A stretch of DNA of 64,000 bases from Paenibacillus ottowii (GCF_006874425.1 NZ_VIJZ01000007.1:124001-188000); one strand, 5' to 3'. Counted from the stretch's first letter, positions 52,901 through 61,735 are shown. Translations and numbers: made by a program. The notes: generated by a model not told the origin, from the letters alone.

Positions 52901-53825
52901 AGCTCACCGTCGCATCATTCAACCCCGTGAGTGGCAATGTCAGCTTTTGGGATACTGAATCCACTGTGTCTCCAGGGGAGAAGCCTAAAGCAAGGGCGGC
53001 TTTGGCCTGTGCGACTTTCTCGGCATCGGTCAGAATGTTCACTTTAACCTCGGAGGAAGTGCTCTCCCCCTTAGCATTCACAGCCTGAACGGTGTAGACT
53101 GCTTCACCTGGTGGCAATGCTGAAGTGTCTTTGAACTGGGTTAAGTTGCCTGTATAGAGCGTTATACCATCACGCACGACTTTGTAGGAAGTTGCATAAG
53201 GAACGGCATCCCAGCTTAACTCTACCGTATTTCCATTTTTAGTACCTGTAAAATGACCCGGAGCCTGGGGTACGGGTAATTGCTCCCCATAGGCTGCGAA
53301 CTCCATGATGGAAGCCCATTGATTGTTTCTGGCATTTCCTTGGTCAATATATAATCGCAGATATCGTGCAGTTACAGGAGTGATGCTCTTTTGAAGATTA
53401 GAACTCCCGTTATTCTGCACGGTATCCACAGTCACCCAATTACTGCCGTTGCTGCTCGTCTGTAATCGGAAACTGTACGGATCACGTTGATCGTTCCACC
53501 CGTAATGGACCCCCATACCTGTAACAACGTATCGATCTACGATATACCAGTCTCTCAAATCTACCTGGATCCATTTCTCGCTATTGCTCGCCTGATACCA
53601 GCGACTTGTTGGTTCAATTGATCCATCCACAGCCTTGGAGGGATCATAGGGCTGGGTGTAACCGCTGGATGTAGTTGGTTTGTTAAGCACTACATTTTCC
53701 CAACCGGCAGCATGGGCTTCATTCGTCCCTATAAGCAAGAACGCACCGCCGATCAACGGCATAAGTGGGACCAGCACACGGTAGGGGTTTAATTTATTGC
53801 GTGTGAAGTTATTGCCTTCGAGCAC
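49935..53825 (-). CDS. large SLH-domain surface protein with F5/8C, FnIII and Ig-like domains
   Basis: A 1296-aa cell-wall-anchored protein. A signal peptide (to about NEAHAAG, residue 40) is followed by an F5/8 type C/CBM32 domain (about 42-183, WIQVDLRDWYIVDRYVV). Next come an FnIII-like domain (185-265) and four or more repeats of the atrophied bacterial Ig type (each with WSSxxPxxI...G and R/FPxYxxGD). A DUF5011-like domain (LETGDTFTDPGASVLD) follows, then a Lys/Glu-rich region and three SLH motifs at the C terminus (QDHWAAKSLQSLAAKGWMQG; KGHWAGSAVETAHRQGWIQG; ISSWSSTAFENAIGSGWISG). SLH binds pyruvylated wall polymer. The GTG start has AGAGGTG 6 nt upstream. The likely role is adhesion or glycan binding. 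Confidence 0.9.
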   Translation of the reverse strand: MLEGNNFTRNKLNPYRVLVPLMPLIGGAFLLIGTNEAHAAGWENVVLNKPTTSSGYTQPYDPSKAVDGSIEPTSRWYQASNSEKWIQVDLRDWYIVDRYVVTGMGVHYGWNDQRDPYSFRLQTSSNGSNWVTVDTVQNNGSSNLQKSITPVTARYLRLYIDQGNARNNQWASIMEFAAYGEQLPVPQAPGHFTGTKNGNTVELSWDAVPYATSYKVVRDGITLYTGNLTQFKDTSALPPGEAVYTVQAVNAKGESTSSEVKVNILTDAEKVAQAKAALALGFSPGDTVDSVSQKLTLPLTGLNDATVSWSSDTPAVITNEGTVIRPRYDLGDQKVKLTATITKGTASDTQTFEVTVSKMTAQDTLNQAADALSLGDLSAVQDNVSLPLSGYGGVQIEWSSSKPLVIEVDGTLTRPSYSSGDTDVTLTATLQLAGLTKTKDFTAHVLRLPMSDTEAVDAAYKALELPITTVTGDVYLPKDALNGVQVSWSSSQPQFLDHTGHVTFPTYVQGDQNITLEAVVSRGGVELRKTFSLLVAALPVSADEAVNLAANTLNLDYPQGIKDSIALPRTGAFDTRIDWSSDQPDILSDSGQVNRPKYTDGDKNVQLIAMISKGIASVQRTFTITVLKALPNTPYVRLNGNNPIVLETGDTFTDPGASVLDSVYGNILIPELSGTGNVDTNVPGEYVLNYAYSDNGGWTAEPAERRINVLPRAVVARAGNEDIASVIVTGALPRARLELYNAQQELIAEGIASSEGKYIFSPVFEGTSYYVLQSPNGMKSAPSRLVYPQGLTAQRVADSITSIPAPTTSDTLLRLPAVPDGFLVAISSSSQPDIVRTDGTIFKADTPSIVTVILDVMKVSDGSHALTQAMEVTVPAKVSVDTGKSNKDKTEEQDLSTAEQHLEFSEQGKTVSLFVPSAAFLDEQIQQALREGKAYADIRLEQEKQLSRILLTHSVLNKWDRIGASVISRYGTLMLSSDTLASMGASGQQDVTLSFQQADQQFRDWAEQQSNLKLIGQAVEIKGTVTGTASIVLPLDSESSSELQNLKPQFSVLVRYENGEHEVLKGTSVMNAQGILSGVSVNTPRLGTFAVAVSTDASQMDQTHAQNDPILSSDSQEPAQVWPDLQDHWAAKSLQSLAAKGWMQGYKDGNMRPERAVSRAEFVAVLIRALGTTGDESPSTSFTDMKGHWAGSAVETAHRQGWIQGLTAQTFGPDESLTREQAMVILSYVMQNQTSVSGPTGLQSYKDNQQISSWSSTAFENAIGSGWISGYPDGTLKPKTAISRGEMAELLVRIFK

Positions 53826-53873
53826 GCTATCACCTCTTCTTCGTTAAATAACACACCATTGAACGTATTCATA

Positions 53874-54215
53874 TTATGGGCGGGACGGGTATAGCCCTTC
53901 GGTAGAAATGTAATAATCTACATTCGGCATCGGAGAAGCTCCGCGCAAGTCAGGCAATGCAAATGTACGCACTCCATCACCGCCAAAATTATTGCCGAGT
54001 AGACTGTATAATGCTGAATACTGAGCAATGGGCAACAGCTGGCCCTCGCATTTTAGCCAGCCCTTAGGAGCGAACGTGTACGGGTACATCGTAATTTCCC
54101 CCATATAAGGCTCGGACGATGCTTTAGCCTGTTTGGGACTGATCGCCGTTCCTCCTAACAAAATCACCGCCAGCAGACTCAATACGGCGGCTTTTTTCCA
54201 AAAATGATTCTTCAT
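53874..54215 (-). CDS. small secreted phage tail-collar domain protein
   Basis: A 113-aa protein. The signal peptide MKNHFWKKAAVLSLLAVILL...KASS is followed directly by a tail-collar (Mdp-like) domain: YMGEITMYPYTFAPKGWLKC, EGQLLPIAQYSALYSLLGNN, FGGDGVRTFALPDLRG, ending YYISTEGLYPSRP. Full-length relatives have a longer middle segment between LPDLRG and the terminal IxxxGxxPSR. Here it is reduced to about eight residues. AAAGGAG is 8 nt from the ATG at 54215. It lies 48 bp upstream of the SLH gene on the same strand and may be co-transcribed. The export signal on a phage-type domain is unusual. Confidence 0.8.
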   Translation of the reverse strand: MKNHFWKKAAVLSLLAVILLGGTAISPKQAKASSEPYMGEITMYPYTFAPKGWLKCEGQLLPIAQYSALYSLLGNNFGGDGVRTFALPDLRGASPMPNVDYYISTEGLYPSRP

Positions 54216-54460
54216 ACCTACAACTCCTTTTAGATTCGAATAATGGACCACGAATTCAACAAATTTGTGACATTAGTCATAGAATGAATAGATATTATCA
54301 TGGATTTCCATTTTTGCAATACAGCTCATCTATCAAATTCACCTTTTTATTCCTTTTATGAGTAAAGAAATTTGTTCCATCTGCCTCATCTTTCATGCAT
54401 CTTTTTTCTAATCCAGGTAAATCTATATACAAATCGGGTGGAATTCAAGGAGGAATGAAT

Positions 54461-56155
54461 GTGTGGAAGGCAATCATACAACACATGCCCAATTGGACTG
54501 TGTGGATCGAGGCCTTATTTTTGTTCCTTGTGCCTTTGCTTATCTTCTTGGCGGTACAGCTAATCAAAAATTTGGATGGCCGGGAAAGTAGACGCAGGGA
54601 GCGATTGAAGCTGCTGGAGGAACAGGATCGTTCGAAACATGCAGATCAGAATACCCTTGCAGAAGAGAAGCAAGGGGAAGCCTTTACCGCAGACTACCAA
54701 GCTAATGTGGATAAAATGAGACAAGCAGCCACGGATATGGCGGACGTGAATGAACGCCCTATTTTTTTAGGGAATTTGGATGCTGCATGTACCCTTTTTT
54801 TTGTGGACGGCTTAACGGACAAGGTGGGTATGGATCAGAACATTTTAAAGCCGCTGATGGATTGGGGGAGATCCGAGCAAAAGGACAAGGAGCTTGCACG
54901 AGGAGAAGCGCTTCGAGATATGATTATTCGCCAGGTCATGCTCGTGTCGGAGACGGAATGTACGTACGATGTACAGTTCGCTTTGCGAAAGGTGTTGTTT
55001 GGTTCAGTGATCCTCATCGTTGAAGGTATACGGGGCGCTTTTGTGCTGGGTACACCCAAGGGGAATAATCGAGCAGTTGAAGAGCCTGTATCAGAGTCTG
55101 TGCTGCGAGGACCGCGAATCGGTTTTACGGAGACACTCAGCGATAACACGGCAATGCTTCGTAGACATGGGGAAAGTACGGAACTGGCGATGTTATCCTT
55201 TAAAGTCGGTAAAAGAGTGGGGAAGCAACTAATGGTGGTGTATTTCAGAGATATCGCTGATTCTGAGCTTGTAGATGAGGTAAAGCGGCGGATTATGACT
55301 ATTGATATGGATGAGGTGCTGGAGTCGGGCTATGTAGAACAGCTTATCGAGGATAATTTTCTTAGCCCGTTTGTGCATATTCAGAATACAGAGAGACCGG
55401 ATCGGGTCATGGCCGCGTTGCTGGAGGGACGTGTGGCAATTCTGCTGGATGGCACGCCCTTTGCGCTCATTGTGCCCGTCACGTACGGGATGATGTTCCA
55501 GTCTCCTGAAGATTACTATGAACGATGGATACCGGGGTCGCTGATTCGATCTCTTCGCTTCCTGGCAACTTCGTTATCTTTGTTCACCCCGGCTCTCTAT
55601 ATTTCCTTTATCTCGTTTCATCCCGGACTGATTCCGACCAAGCTGGTCATTTCCATTATTAGTGCAAGACAGGGAGTTCCCTTTTCCACGCTTATTGAAG
55701 CGCTGATAATGGAGATTGCCATCGAGATTTTGCGGGAAGCGGGGATTCGGCTGCCCAAACCCATTGGTCCGGCCATGGGGATTGTCGGCGGTCTGATTAT
55801 TGGACAGGCAGCTGTCAATGCCGGGATTGTAAGCCCGATTCTGGTTATTGTGGTAGCAATTACAGCCATCTCTTCTTTTACTACACCTGTATACAGTGCC
55901 GGCATTTCCATGCGTATTCTCCGTTTTGCAGTCATGTTCGCGGCAGCCCTCTTCGGGTTGTATGGAGTCATCATGTGTTTTCTGATGCTTAGTATTCATC
56001 TGGCTAAATTGCAAAGCTTTGGCGTTCCGTTCCTTAGTCTGATGGCCCCCCGTTCGTTGAAGGACTGGAAGGATTTCCTCCTGCGGGCACCGTTTCAGTT
56101 TATGAAAAATAGACCCATTTTTTTAAAGCATAAAGACCCGAAGCGACGAGGATGA
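54461..56155 (+). CDS. spore germination protein, GerA A-subunit family
   Basis: A protein of about 564 aa, the A subunit of a germinant receptor in the spore inner membrane. An N-terminal helix (ALFLFLVPLLIFLAVQLIKN) precedes the soluble domain (RPIFLGNLDAACTLFFVDGL, RGPRIGFTETLSDNTAMLRR). The family core LEGRVAILLDGTPFALIVPV and five C-terminal membrane helices follow. AAGGAGG is 7 nt from the GTG at 54461; the ATG at 54455 is only 1 nt from it, and the frame opens at 54395. It is first in a three-gene A-B-C operon. Confidence 0.92.
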   Translation: MWKAIIQHMPNWTVWIEALFLFLVPLLIFLAVQLIKNLDGRESRRRERLKLLEEQDRSKHADQNTLAEEKQGEAFTADYQANVDKMRQAATDMADVNERPIFLGNLDAACTLFFVDGLTDKVGMDQNILKPLMDWGRSEQKDKELARGEALRDMIIRQVMLVSETECTYDVQFALRKVLFGSVILIVEGIRGAFVLGTPKGNNRAVEEPVSESVLRGPRIGFTETLSDNTAMLRRHGESTELAMLSFKVGKRVGKQLMVVYFRDIADSELVDEVKRRIMTIDMDEVLESGYVEQLIEDNFLSPFVHIQNTERPDRVMAALLEGRVAILLDGTPFALIVPVTYGMMFQSPEDYYERWIPGSLIRSLRFLATSLSLFTPALYISFISFHPGLIPTKLVISIISARQGVPFSTLIEALIMEIAIEILREAGIRLPKPIGPAMGIVGGLIIGQAAVNAGIVSPILVIVVAITAISSFTTPVYSAGISMRILRFAVMFAAALFGLYGVIMCFLMLSIHLAKLQSFGVPFLSLMAPRSLKDWKDFLLRAPFQFMKNRPIFLKHKDPKRRG

Positions 56156-56177
56156 GTTCAATATAGGAGGGGACAGA

Positions 56178-57272
56178 ATGGCTCGCGGAAAAAAAATGGA
56201 CCATATTACAACATTGCAAACGACGGCAATTGTAGTTAGCTTTATGCTGGCTGCCGGATTGCTTACCCTGCCGAGAGTAGCAGTTGAAGTTGCAAAAACA
56301 CCGGATGTGTGGATATCTATCATTTTAGCCGGGGCTGCAAACTTTCTGCTCGGATGGATCATTATTAAACTGAGTCAGCGATTTCCCGACAGTACATTTT
56401 ACCAGTACGTTCAACAAATAACAGGCAAGGGCATTGGAAAAGGAATTGGCGTGGTGATCGTCATTTATTTTGTTTGTATTGCTGCATACGAAATTCGGTC
56501 GGTAGAAGAGGTAACGGCGTTTTTTCTGCTTGAAGGGACCCCGGCATGGGCCATTTCAGCCCCTTTTATGTGGGTCTCCTTGTATTTGTGTATGGGGGGG
56601 ATAGGTGTATTAGGGAGGATATGCCAAGTTATTTTTCCGATTACGGCAGCGATCTTTTTGTTGATTTGCTTACTGGGACTCAATGTTTTTGAATTGAATA
56701 ACTTGCGTCCTGTTCTATCAGAGGGTGTGATGCCAGTACTTAAAACGATTAAGGCGACTGCCCTGACCTTAACAGGAGTTGAGTGTCTGCTTATCGTGCT
56801 TTGCCGTATGGAAAAACCGGAAAAGGCAACCAAGGCGATCGGATGGGCGCTTGGAATTGCGGTCAGTTTTTATACAGCCACCTTGATCCTGTGCATTGGG
56901 GCCTTTTCAGTGGAAGGAGTCGTGACTAGAACTTGGCCTTTTCTGGATTTGGCCCGTAGCTTTGAGGTGGAGTATCTCGTACTTGAAAGGTTTGAATCCC
57001 TATTATTGTCCATCTGGATTATGCAAATTTTCAACACTTTCAGTATCGGTTTATATTGCGCATCGATCGGGGTGTCGCAGATTTTGAATGTCTCTTATGC
57101 CAAGGTTCTGTTTTTCTTGCTCCCGTTCATTTACCTTATATCCCAAATACCCAGAAACCTCAATGAGTTGTTTTCTTTTGGAACGATCCTGGGGAATGGA
57201 GCTTTCCTTTTGTTCTCACTGCTTCCCTTGCCATTGCTGTTGATTTCTCGCTGGAGAGGATTAGGGTCATGA
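56178..57272 (+). CDS. spore germination protein, GerB B-subunit family
   Basis: A 364-aa amino-acid-permease-like protein (APC superfamily, PF03845) with ten membrane helices. TLQTTAIVVSFMLAAGLLTL holds the unwound first helix, and the segment around LTGVECLLIVLCRM is typical. It is the presumptive ligand-binding subunit of the germinant receptor. GGAGGGG precedes the ATG. Its end overlaps the C-subunit start (ATGA). Confidence 0.92.
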   Translation: MARGKKMDHITTLQTTAIVVSFMLAAGLLTLPRVAVEVAKTPDVWISIILAGAANFLLGWIIIKLSQRFPDSTFYQYVQQITGKGIGKGIGVVIVIYFVCIAAYEIRSVEEVTAFFLLEGTPAWAISAPFMWVSLYLCMGGIGVLGRICQVIFPITAAIFLLICLLGLNVFELNNLRPVLSEGVMPVLKTIKATALTLTGVECLLIVLCRMEKPEKATKAIGWALGIAVSFYTATLILCIGAFSVEGVVTRTWPFLDLARSFEVEYLVLERFESLLLSIWIMQIFNTFSIGLYCASIGVSQILNVSYAKVLFFLLPFIYLISQIPRNLNELFSFGTILGNGAFLLFSLLPLPLLLISRWRGLGS

Positions 57273-58468
57273 AGAGCGTTCGATTTGGAATATTTGGAAT
57301 GGCAGTTATCCTGATATGCAGTACACTTTCAGGCTGTTGGAGTAGCTCTCCGGTGGAGGATTTGAACCTGGAGACAGGTATTGCTATGGATGTGGCAGAG
57401 CCTTCTCCGCAAGAAGAGCAAATCAAACAGAAAGGAGGCGATTATCCGAGAAAAGAGGTAATTACGGGAACCTTTCAATTTATCATTCCAGAGGAAAGCG
57501 GAGGCTCCGACAGGTCTTCTTCACAAAAAAAAAAATTTTTCAATATTACGGAAACGGGGGATTCTGTTTTTGAAATCATAAGAGAAATTGCATTACGGAC
57601 CAACCGCCCTCCTATCGGATATCATTTGAAAACCGTTATTATCAGCTCCAGTCTGCTTCGAAAGATTCCGATTTATGAGCTGCTTAACTTTTTTTTAAGC
57701 GATAATGACATCCGGCCGAGCGTCCAGCTGCTGATTAGTACGGATAAGGCAGGTGATGCGCTTCAGGAGAGCATCCCGGGCCAAATCCCGGCTTATGTCT
57801 TAAAGGATGTCTTTGTAAGCCGCAAACGAAATTCGCGGCTGGCAAAGCCGATGGCATTGGCCAAAGTGATCGGACCGATGAGGGCCAAAAGCAGTTTTAT
57901 TCTGCCTAATGTCATTACGGGAGAGAAGGGAATCAAGCTGGCGGGTGCGGGAGTTATCAAGGGAAAGACGCAAACCTACGGTGGTTTTCTGAATGAATCT
58001 GAGGTCGAAGGGCTCATGTGGATGAGAGGAGAACTGAGCGGGGGGACATTGAAGGCGATTGATCCCAAGACTAGGAAAAATATCGTATACGAAATCAAAA
58101 AGGCGAAAAGCAGCATTAAGGCCACCGTACAAGGGGGGGACATATCCTTTCGCGTACGAATGACTTCAGAGGGACGGCTTTCGGAAAGTTTTAGTCTAAA
58201 TGAAGATTTGGGCAGTAACCGGCTGCTTGGGAAACAAGAGAGTATTTTACAGGAGAAAGTCAACTCATTAGCAGAACAAACCGTAGCCAAAATGCATGCA
58301 CTGCGGGCTGATGTTGGGGGCTTCGGAGAAGCCCTGCGAATTCAGCATCCTCAAGTATGGCGCAGGGTCAAAGCGGATTGGGATAATACCTTTAGCACGA
58401 TTCCGGTACAGGTCAGCACGGATATTCACATTGAAGACTATGGAGCCTCCAAGATACGGGCGGAATAA
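57269..58468 (+). CDS. spore germination lipoprotein, GerC C-subunit family
   Basis: A 399-aa lipoprotein. The signal ends in the lipobox LSGC (Cys about residue 24), followed by WSSSPVEDLNLETGIAMDV. The three-domain GerAC body includes FNITETGDSVFEIIREIALR, PPIGYHLKTVIISSSLLRKI and, near the end, HPQVWRRVKADWDNTFSTIP. It completes the receptor on the outer face of the inner membrane. It is translationally coupled to the B gene. Confidence 0.92.
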   Translation: MKSVRFGIFGMAVILICSTLSGCWSSSPVEDLNLETGIAMDVAEPSPQEEQIKQKGGDYPRKEVITGTFQFIIPEESGGSDRSSSQKKKFFNITETGDSVFEIIREIALRTNRPPIGYHLKTVIISSSLLRKIPIYELLNFFLSDNDIRPSVQLLISTDKAGDALQESIPGQIPAYVLKDVFVSRKRNSRLAKPMALAKVIGPMRAKSSFILPNVITGEKGIKLAGAGVIKGKTQTYGGFLNESEVEGLMWMRGELSGGTLKAIDPKTRKNIVYEIKKAKSSIKATVQGGDISFRVRMTSEGRLSESFSLNEDLGSNRLLGKQESILQEKVNSLAEQTVAKMHALRADVGGFGEALRIQHPQVWRRVKADWDNTFSTIPVQVSTDIHIEDYGASKIRAE

Positions 58469-58482
58469 TAGTATAACAAAAG

Positions 58483-58536
58483 CAGCCATTTCGCTGGCAG
58501 GGGACAATCCTGCTTTGCTGAAATGGCTTTTTGCAA
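58483..58536. terminator. bidirectional terminator hairpin
   Basis: AAAAGCAGCCATTTC pairs with GAAATGGCTTTTT, with an inner GCAGG/CCTGC stem. It lies between the convergent ger operon and padR. Confidence 0.85.
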
Positions 58537-58539
58537 TTA

Positions 58540-59091
58540 CTATTCTTCAAACAAGGCCAGTGTTTCTTTCAGCCATATAATATAGCTTTCTTCCCGGTTA
58601 ATGGCACGACTCAGCACCAAATAATGACCGAATTGACCAGAGCCGGGCACATGAAGGTTCTCGTCCAGCCGTTGGAGGGACTTTTTACTTTCGTACAAAT
58701 ATTCCAGTTTTTCTTCACGTTTGACTATCTGATCCTCGAACAAGCGCTTGCTTTCTTCCTTGGGGATGGCTGCTGAGAAATATAGCATGAGCATAAACTC
58801 ATCCTTTTCGGTTTCCGGCAGCTCTTTAGGGCTTAGCAGCCAATCAGTCAGCTCCTGGGTTCCTTTGGCAGTAATGCAGTACAGCTTTTTTTCCAACTTG
58901 GCTCCTGTAATGGAGGTGCGATATTCAATAAGTCCCTCGTCAGTCAGCCTTTTGAGCTCGGGATAAATCTGACTGTGCTTGGCACTCCAAAATTGGCCGA
59001 TTTCCTGCTTGAATTGGCTCGTAATATCGTAGCCGCTCATTTCCTCTTTGTGAACCAGACCCAAAATGGCATATTTTAATGTGCGTTTCAA
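58540..59091 (-). CDS. padR: PadR-family transcriptional regulator (phenolic acid response)
   Basis: A 183-aa protein with the PadR N-terminal winged helix (LKYAILGLVHKEEMSGYDIT, SAKHSQIYPELKRLTDEGLI, then a two-stranded wing) and a C-terminal Vir_act_alpha_C helical pair (REEKLEYLYESKKSLQRLDE). GAGGAG is 7 nt from a TTG at 59091 giving MKRTLKYAIL; the longer frame to 59133 lacks a site. It is divergent from the phenolic acid decarboxylase and should repress it until phenolic acids bind. Confidence 0.9.
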   Translation of the reverse strand: MKRTLKYAILGLVHKEEMSGYDITSQFKQEIGQFWSAKHSQIYPELKRLTDEGLIEYRTSITGAKLEKKLYCITAKGTQELTDWLLSPKELPETEKDEFMLMLYFSAAIPKEESKRLFEDQIVKREEKLEYLYESKKSLQRLDENLHVPGSGQFGHYLVLSRAINREESYIIWLKETLALFEE

Positions 59092-59114
59092 CGTAGTGCT
59101 CCTCGCAATGGGTA

Positions 59115-59177
59115 TTTGACAATAGTATATCACAGCGTTACAATTTGTATGTAACTAAAAACATGTTTATATTTACA
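59115..59177 (+). promoter_or_regulatory. padC promoter and PadR operator
   Basis: TTGACA (59115-59120), 17 nt, TACAAT (59138-59143) form a near-consensus sigmaA promoter for padC. ATGT-N8-ACAT at 59162-59177 is the established PadR half-site pattern. It lies at about +12 to +27, where a bound dimer would block elongation. Confidence 0.85.
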
Positions 59178-59252
59178 TGTTTAAATGAATTGTTTATTGT
59201 TTTGGTGTCTTGTTCAATTCACAAACTCATAATAAGGAAAGAAGGATGCAAG

Positions 59253-59744
59253 ATGGACAAGTTTATCGGCAGTCACATGATTTACACCTATGAGAATGGT
59301 TGGGAGTACGAAATATATATTAAAAATGAGGATACGATTGATTATCGCATTCATAGCGGCATGGTCGGTGGACGCTGGGTACGTGATCAGAAGGTCAATC
59401 TGGTGAAGCTGGTAGAGAATGTGTATAAAGTATCGTGGACCGAACCGACAGGCACCGACGTTTCCTTGAACTTCATGCCTGAGGAAAAACGAATGCATGG
59501 TATTATTTTCTTCCCTAAATGGGTTCATGAGCATCCGGAAATCACGGTGCGCTACCAAAATGATTTTATTCCACTGATGGAGGAATCACGTGAAAAATAT
59601 GAAACCTATCCGAAGTATGTGGTTCCTGAATTTGCAGATATTACCTTTGTCGAAAATGCAGGTGTGAACAACGAAAAATTGATTTCCCAAGCACCTTATG
59701 CTGGAATGACAGACGATATTCGTGCAGGGAAGCTGCAAATGTAA
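59253..59744 (+). CDS. padC: phenolic acid decarboxylase
   Basis: A 163-aa calycin-fold enzyme that decarboxylates p-coumaric, ferulic and caffeic acids to vinyl phenols, a detoxification step in plant-associated bacteria. Family segments: [40 protein letters not shown] (containing catalytic-site Tyr and Arg), [20 protein letters not shown] (Glu) and [26 protein letters not shown] precedes the ATG at 59253, and the longer frame upstream is promoter sequence. It is regulated by the divergent PadR. Confidence 0.95.
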   Translation: MDKFIGSHMIYTYENGWEYEIYIKNEDTIDYRIHSGMVGGRWVRDQKVNLVKLVENVYKVSWTEPTGTDVSLNFMPEEKRMHGIIFFPKWVHEHPEITVRYQNDFIPLMEESREKYETYPKYVVPEFADITFVENAGVNNEKLISQAPYAGMTDDIRAGKLQM

Positions 59745-59764
59745 TCGAACATTGCTGATGAACA

Positions 59765-59805
59765 TAAAAAAGCCTGGGCTGTGATGAACAGTCCAGACTT
59801 TTTTT
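59765..59805 (+). terminator. bidirectional intrinsic terminator
   Basis: AAAAAGCCTGGGCTGT and ACAGTCCAGACTTTTTTT pair with two mismatches, followed by a T-run. Confidence 0.85.
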
Positions 59806-59838
59806 ACGTTTATTGGAGAGTGAATTGATCATGAGGGA

Positions 59839-60228
59839 TCACACGGTTGTGACTTCCTGAACCGCTTCTTCTTCTTTCCAGATCACGTTCTCGCGATAGT
59901 TAGATCCCCAATCGTACATCGCTTTCAGTACCGGAATTAAGCTTTCTCCATGCTCCGTGAGCGAATATTCCACATGTGGAGGAACGACGGGATAGACTTT
60001 ACGCAGAATGAGTTGATCTTCTTCCAGCTCGCGTAATTGGTTAGTCAGCATTTTTTGCGTAATATGGGGAATCAGCTTCTTCAGTTCACCGAACCGCTTG
60101 GTGCCCTCCATACCCAGATGCCACAAAATAATCAGCTTCCATTTGCCACCGATGACCGCGAGGGTCAATTCTTTATCACAATTAATCAGCTTCAAATCAA
60201 TCCGGTCTTTTACAGTTGTGATGTTCAT
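59839..60228 (-). CDS. HxlR-family transcriptional regulator
   Basis: A 129-aa MarR-like winged-helix protein of the HxlR type. The family core [20 protein letters not shown] carries the signature GGKWK, then [20 protein letters not shown] and [19 protein letters not shown]. The ATG at 60228 follows AGGAGG at a short 3-nt spacing; the frame extends to 60408 without another site. HxlR genes usually sit next to the gene they control. Here the divergent neighbour is only a 16-codon stub. Confidence 0.88.
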   Translation of the reverse strand: MNITTVKDRIDLKLINCDKELTLAVIGGKWKLIILWHLGMEGTKRFGELKKLIPHITQKMLTNQLRELEEDQLILRKVYPVVPPHVEYSLTEHGESLIPVLKAMYDWGSNYRENVIWKEEEAVQEVTTV

Positions 60229-60300
60229 CGACCTCCTGTCCGTAGTTATTCCAAGTATACTATGTATAACGACAGTTTCGCAAAAGGAGATACATCCATT

Positions 60301-60351
60301 TTGGAAACTAAGCATACGTTTGGATACGGATCGATTGAAATCACAATCTGA
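60301..60351 (+). pseudogene. orphan 16-codon 5' stub of a divergent gene
   Basis: Upstream are a TATACT-like -10 and AAAAGGAG. A TTG at 60301 begins [16 protein letters not shown] and meets TGA at 60349. The layout (promoter, ribosome site, a few codons) looks like the beginning of the gene once controlled by the HxlR regulator, truncated where the GH30 region begins. It could instead be a short leader peptide. Confidence 0.35.
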
Positions 60352-60391
60352 TGATGTGCACCAGTTGGAAGCTTCCAGAAATCTACGATGG

Positions 60392-61735
60392 TTAAGCAGA
60401 AATAACAATGGTGTTAAAGGACTCGGGCTCCAGCTCCAAACGGTGCGTTGTTTCTCCGGCAGACAGATTCAGCACACGAGATTCCTTGAACGGGTTAGCG
60501 ATGACGAGAACTCTTTGCCCGTCTGTATTTTGAAAGGCAACCGCATTTCCAGCCCAGGAACCTCGAATTCCAATTCGTCTGGCCCCTGGTAATACAAAAT
60601 GAGAAAAGTGCTTCATCACGTAATATTCCGGGTTCAAAAGAGGTTTTCGATCCGCTGGATCAACGGTGATCATCGAATTTTGCTCCCAGCCCCATGTGCT
60701 CTTGCCTTTCGGCTCCAAAATCATATTCCAGTAAATATAAGCGTTCACCCCATTGGTGAAGTAGTGCTGATACAGGTTATACACATATTTGGCGTAGTCC
60801 CAAGAGTTTTCTCCGTTCCCGCATTCATTTTCGGTTTGCATGTAACGCAGCTCAGGATAGCTGGATACGGTGCGCTGAATGGCATGTTTGCCTGCCCACT
60901 GGTAGCCTACCCCTTTAATATATTTGTAGGCCTCAGGGTCACTCAACACGGTGTGGGCATATTCATCAAATCCGGTCGACGTCTTTTTCGTTAATTCCTC
61001 CCACGGATCAGGGGCGTTAATGGTACCCAGCCAAATTTCCGTATCCAATCCGTGCTCCTCAAAAGCAGGACCCAAATAATCGCGAATAAATTCACGCAGC
61101 TGCTCCCCGGTCCATACACAGGAAGGAAATTTTTGATCGGCAATAACTTCATTTTGAACATGAACCTGATGAATGGTAATACCTGCCTCGCGGTATGCCT
61201 GAACAAATTTGACAAAGTATAATGCATACGCTTTTAAAATATCCTTTTCCCAGCGCAGCGTTCCGTAATTGTAGGCTTTGGGTGATTTCATCCATGTCGG
61301 TGGGCTCCAGGGTGAGGCGAACAGCTTCAAGTCCGGATTGAGCTGTAACGCTTCACGGATAAAAGGTATGAGATATTGCTGATCGCGCTCAATGGAAAAG
61401 TGCTTCATCTCCATGTCGCCATCCGTTTCATTGTGACTGTACCATTCCAGCGCGTAGTCACTCGCTCCAATAGGAAGACGGCATATTGTGAATTTGTGCT
61501 CGCCCTCCGGGTGAAAGAGAGCATGAAGCACCTGAGCTCGTTTTTCGCTGTCCAAATGATTCAGGGCCACATAGCCCAATTCATTAAAACAGCCGCCAAA
61601 GCCTTCTACAAGCTGGTATGTTTCTCCCGTAAGGGTTAGGTTGGCACTCTCCTGGGTTTCGGTCAAATGATGGGCTAGGGATTGCCAAGCATCAGCTTGG
61701 GAAGTGGAAAACCACTGAATGGTTGGATTGTTCAT
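60392..61735 (-). CDS. GH30 glycosidase (glucosylceramidase-like)
   Basis: A 447-aa glycoside hydrolase family 30 enzyme. [18 protein letters not shown] is the N-terminal family motif. [20 protein letters not shown] holds the acid/base Glu, and [17 protein letters not shown] the nucleophile Glu. The barrel is followed by the usual beta side domain ending [15 protein letters not shown]. It has no signal peptide, so it acts inside the cell, probably on beta-glucosides or beta-1,6-linked oligosaccharides. AGGAGGG precedes the ATG at 61735. Confidence 0.88.
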   Translation of the reverse strand: MNNPTIQWFSTSQADAWQSLAHHLTETQESANLTLTGETYQLVEGFGGCFNELGYVALNHLDSEKRAQVLHALFHPEGEHKFTICRLPIGASDYALEWYSHNETDGDMEMKHFSIERDQQYLIPFIREALQLNPDLKLFASPWSPPTWMKSPKAYNYGTLRWEKDILKAYALYFVKFVQAYREAGITIHQVHVQNEVIADQKFPSCVWTGEQLREFIRDYLGPAFEEHGLDTEIWLGTINAPDPWEELTKKTSTGFDEYAHTVLSDPEAYKYIKGVGYQWAGKHAIQRTVSSYPELRYMQTENECGNGENSWDYAKYVYNLYQHYFTNGVNAYIYWNMILEPKGKSTWGWEQNSMITVDPADRKPLLNPEYYVMKHFSHFVLPGARRIGIRGSWAGNAVAFQNTDGQRVLVIANPFKESRVLNLSAGETTHRLELEPESFNTIVISA

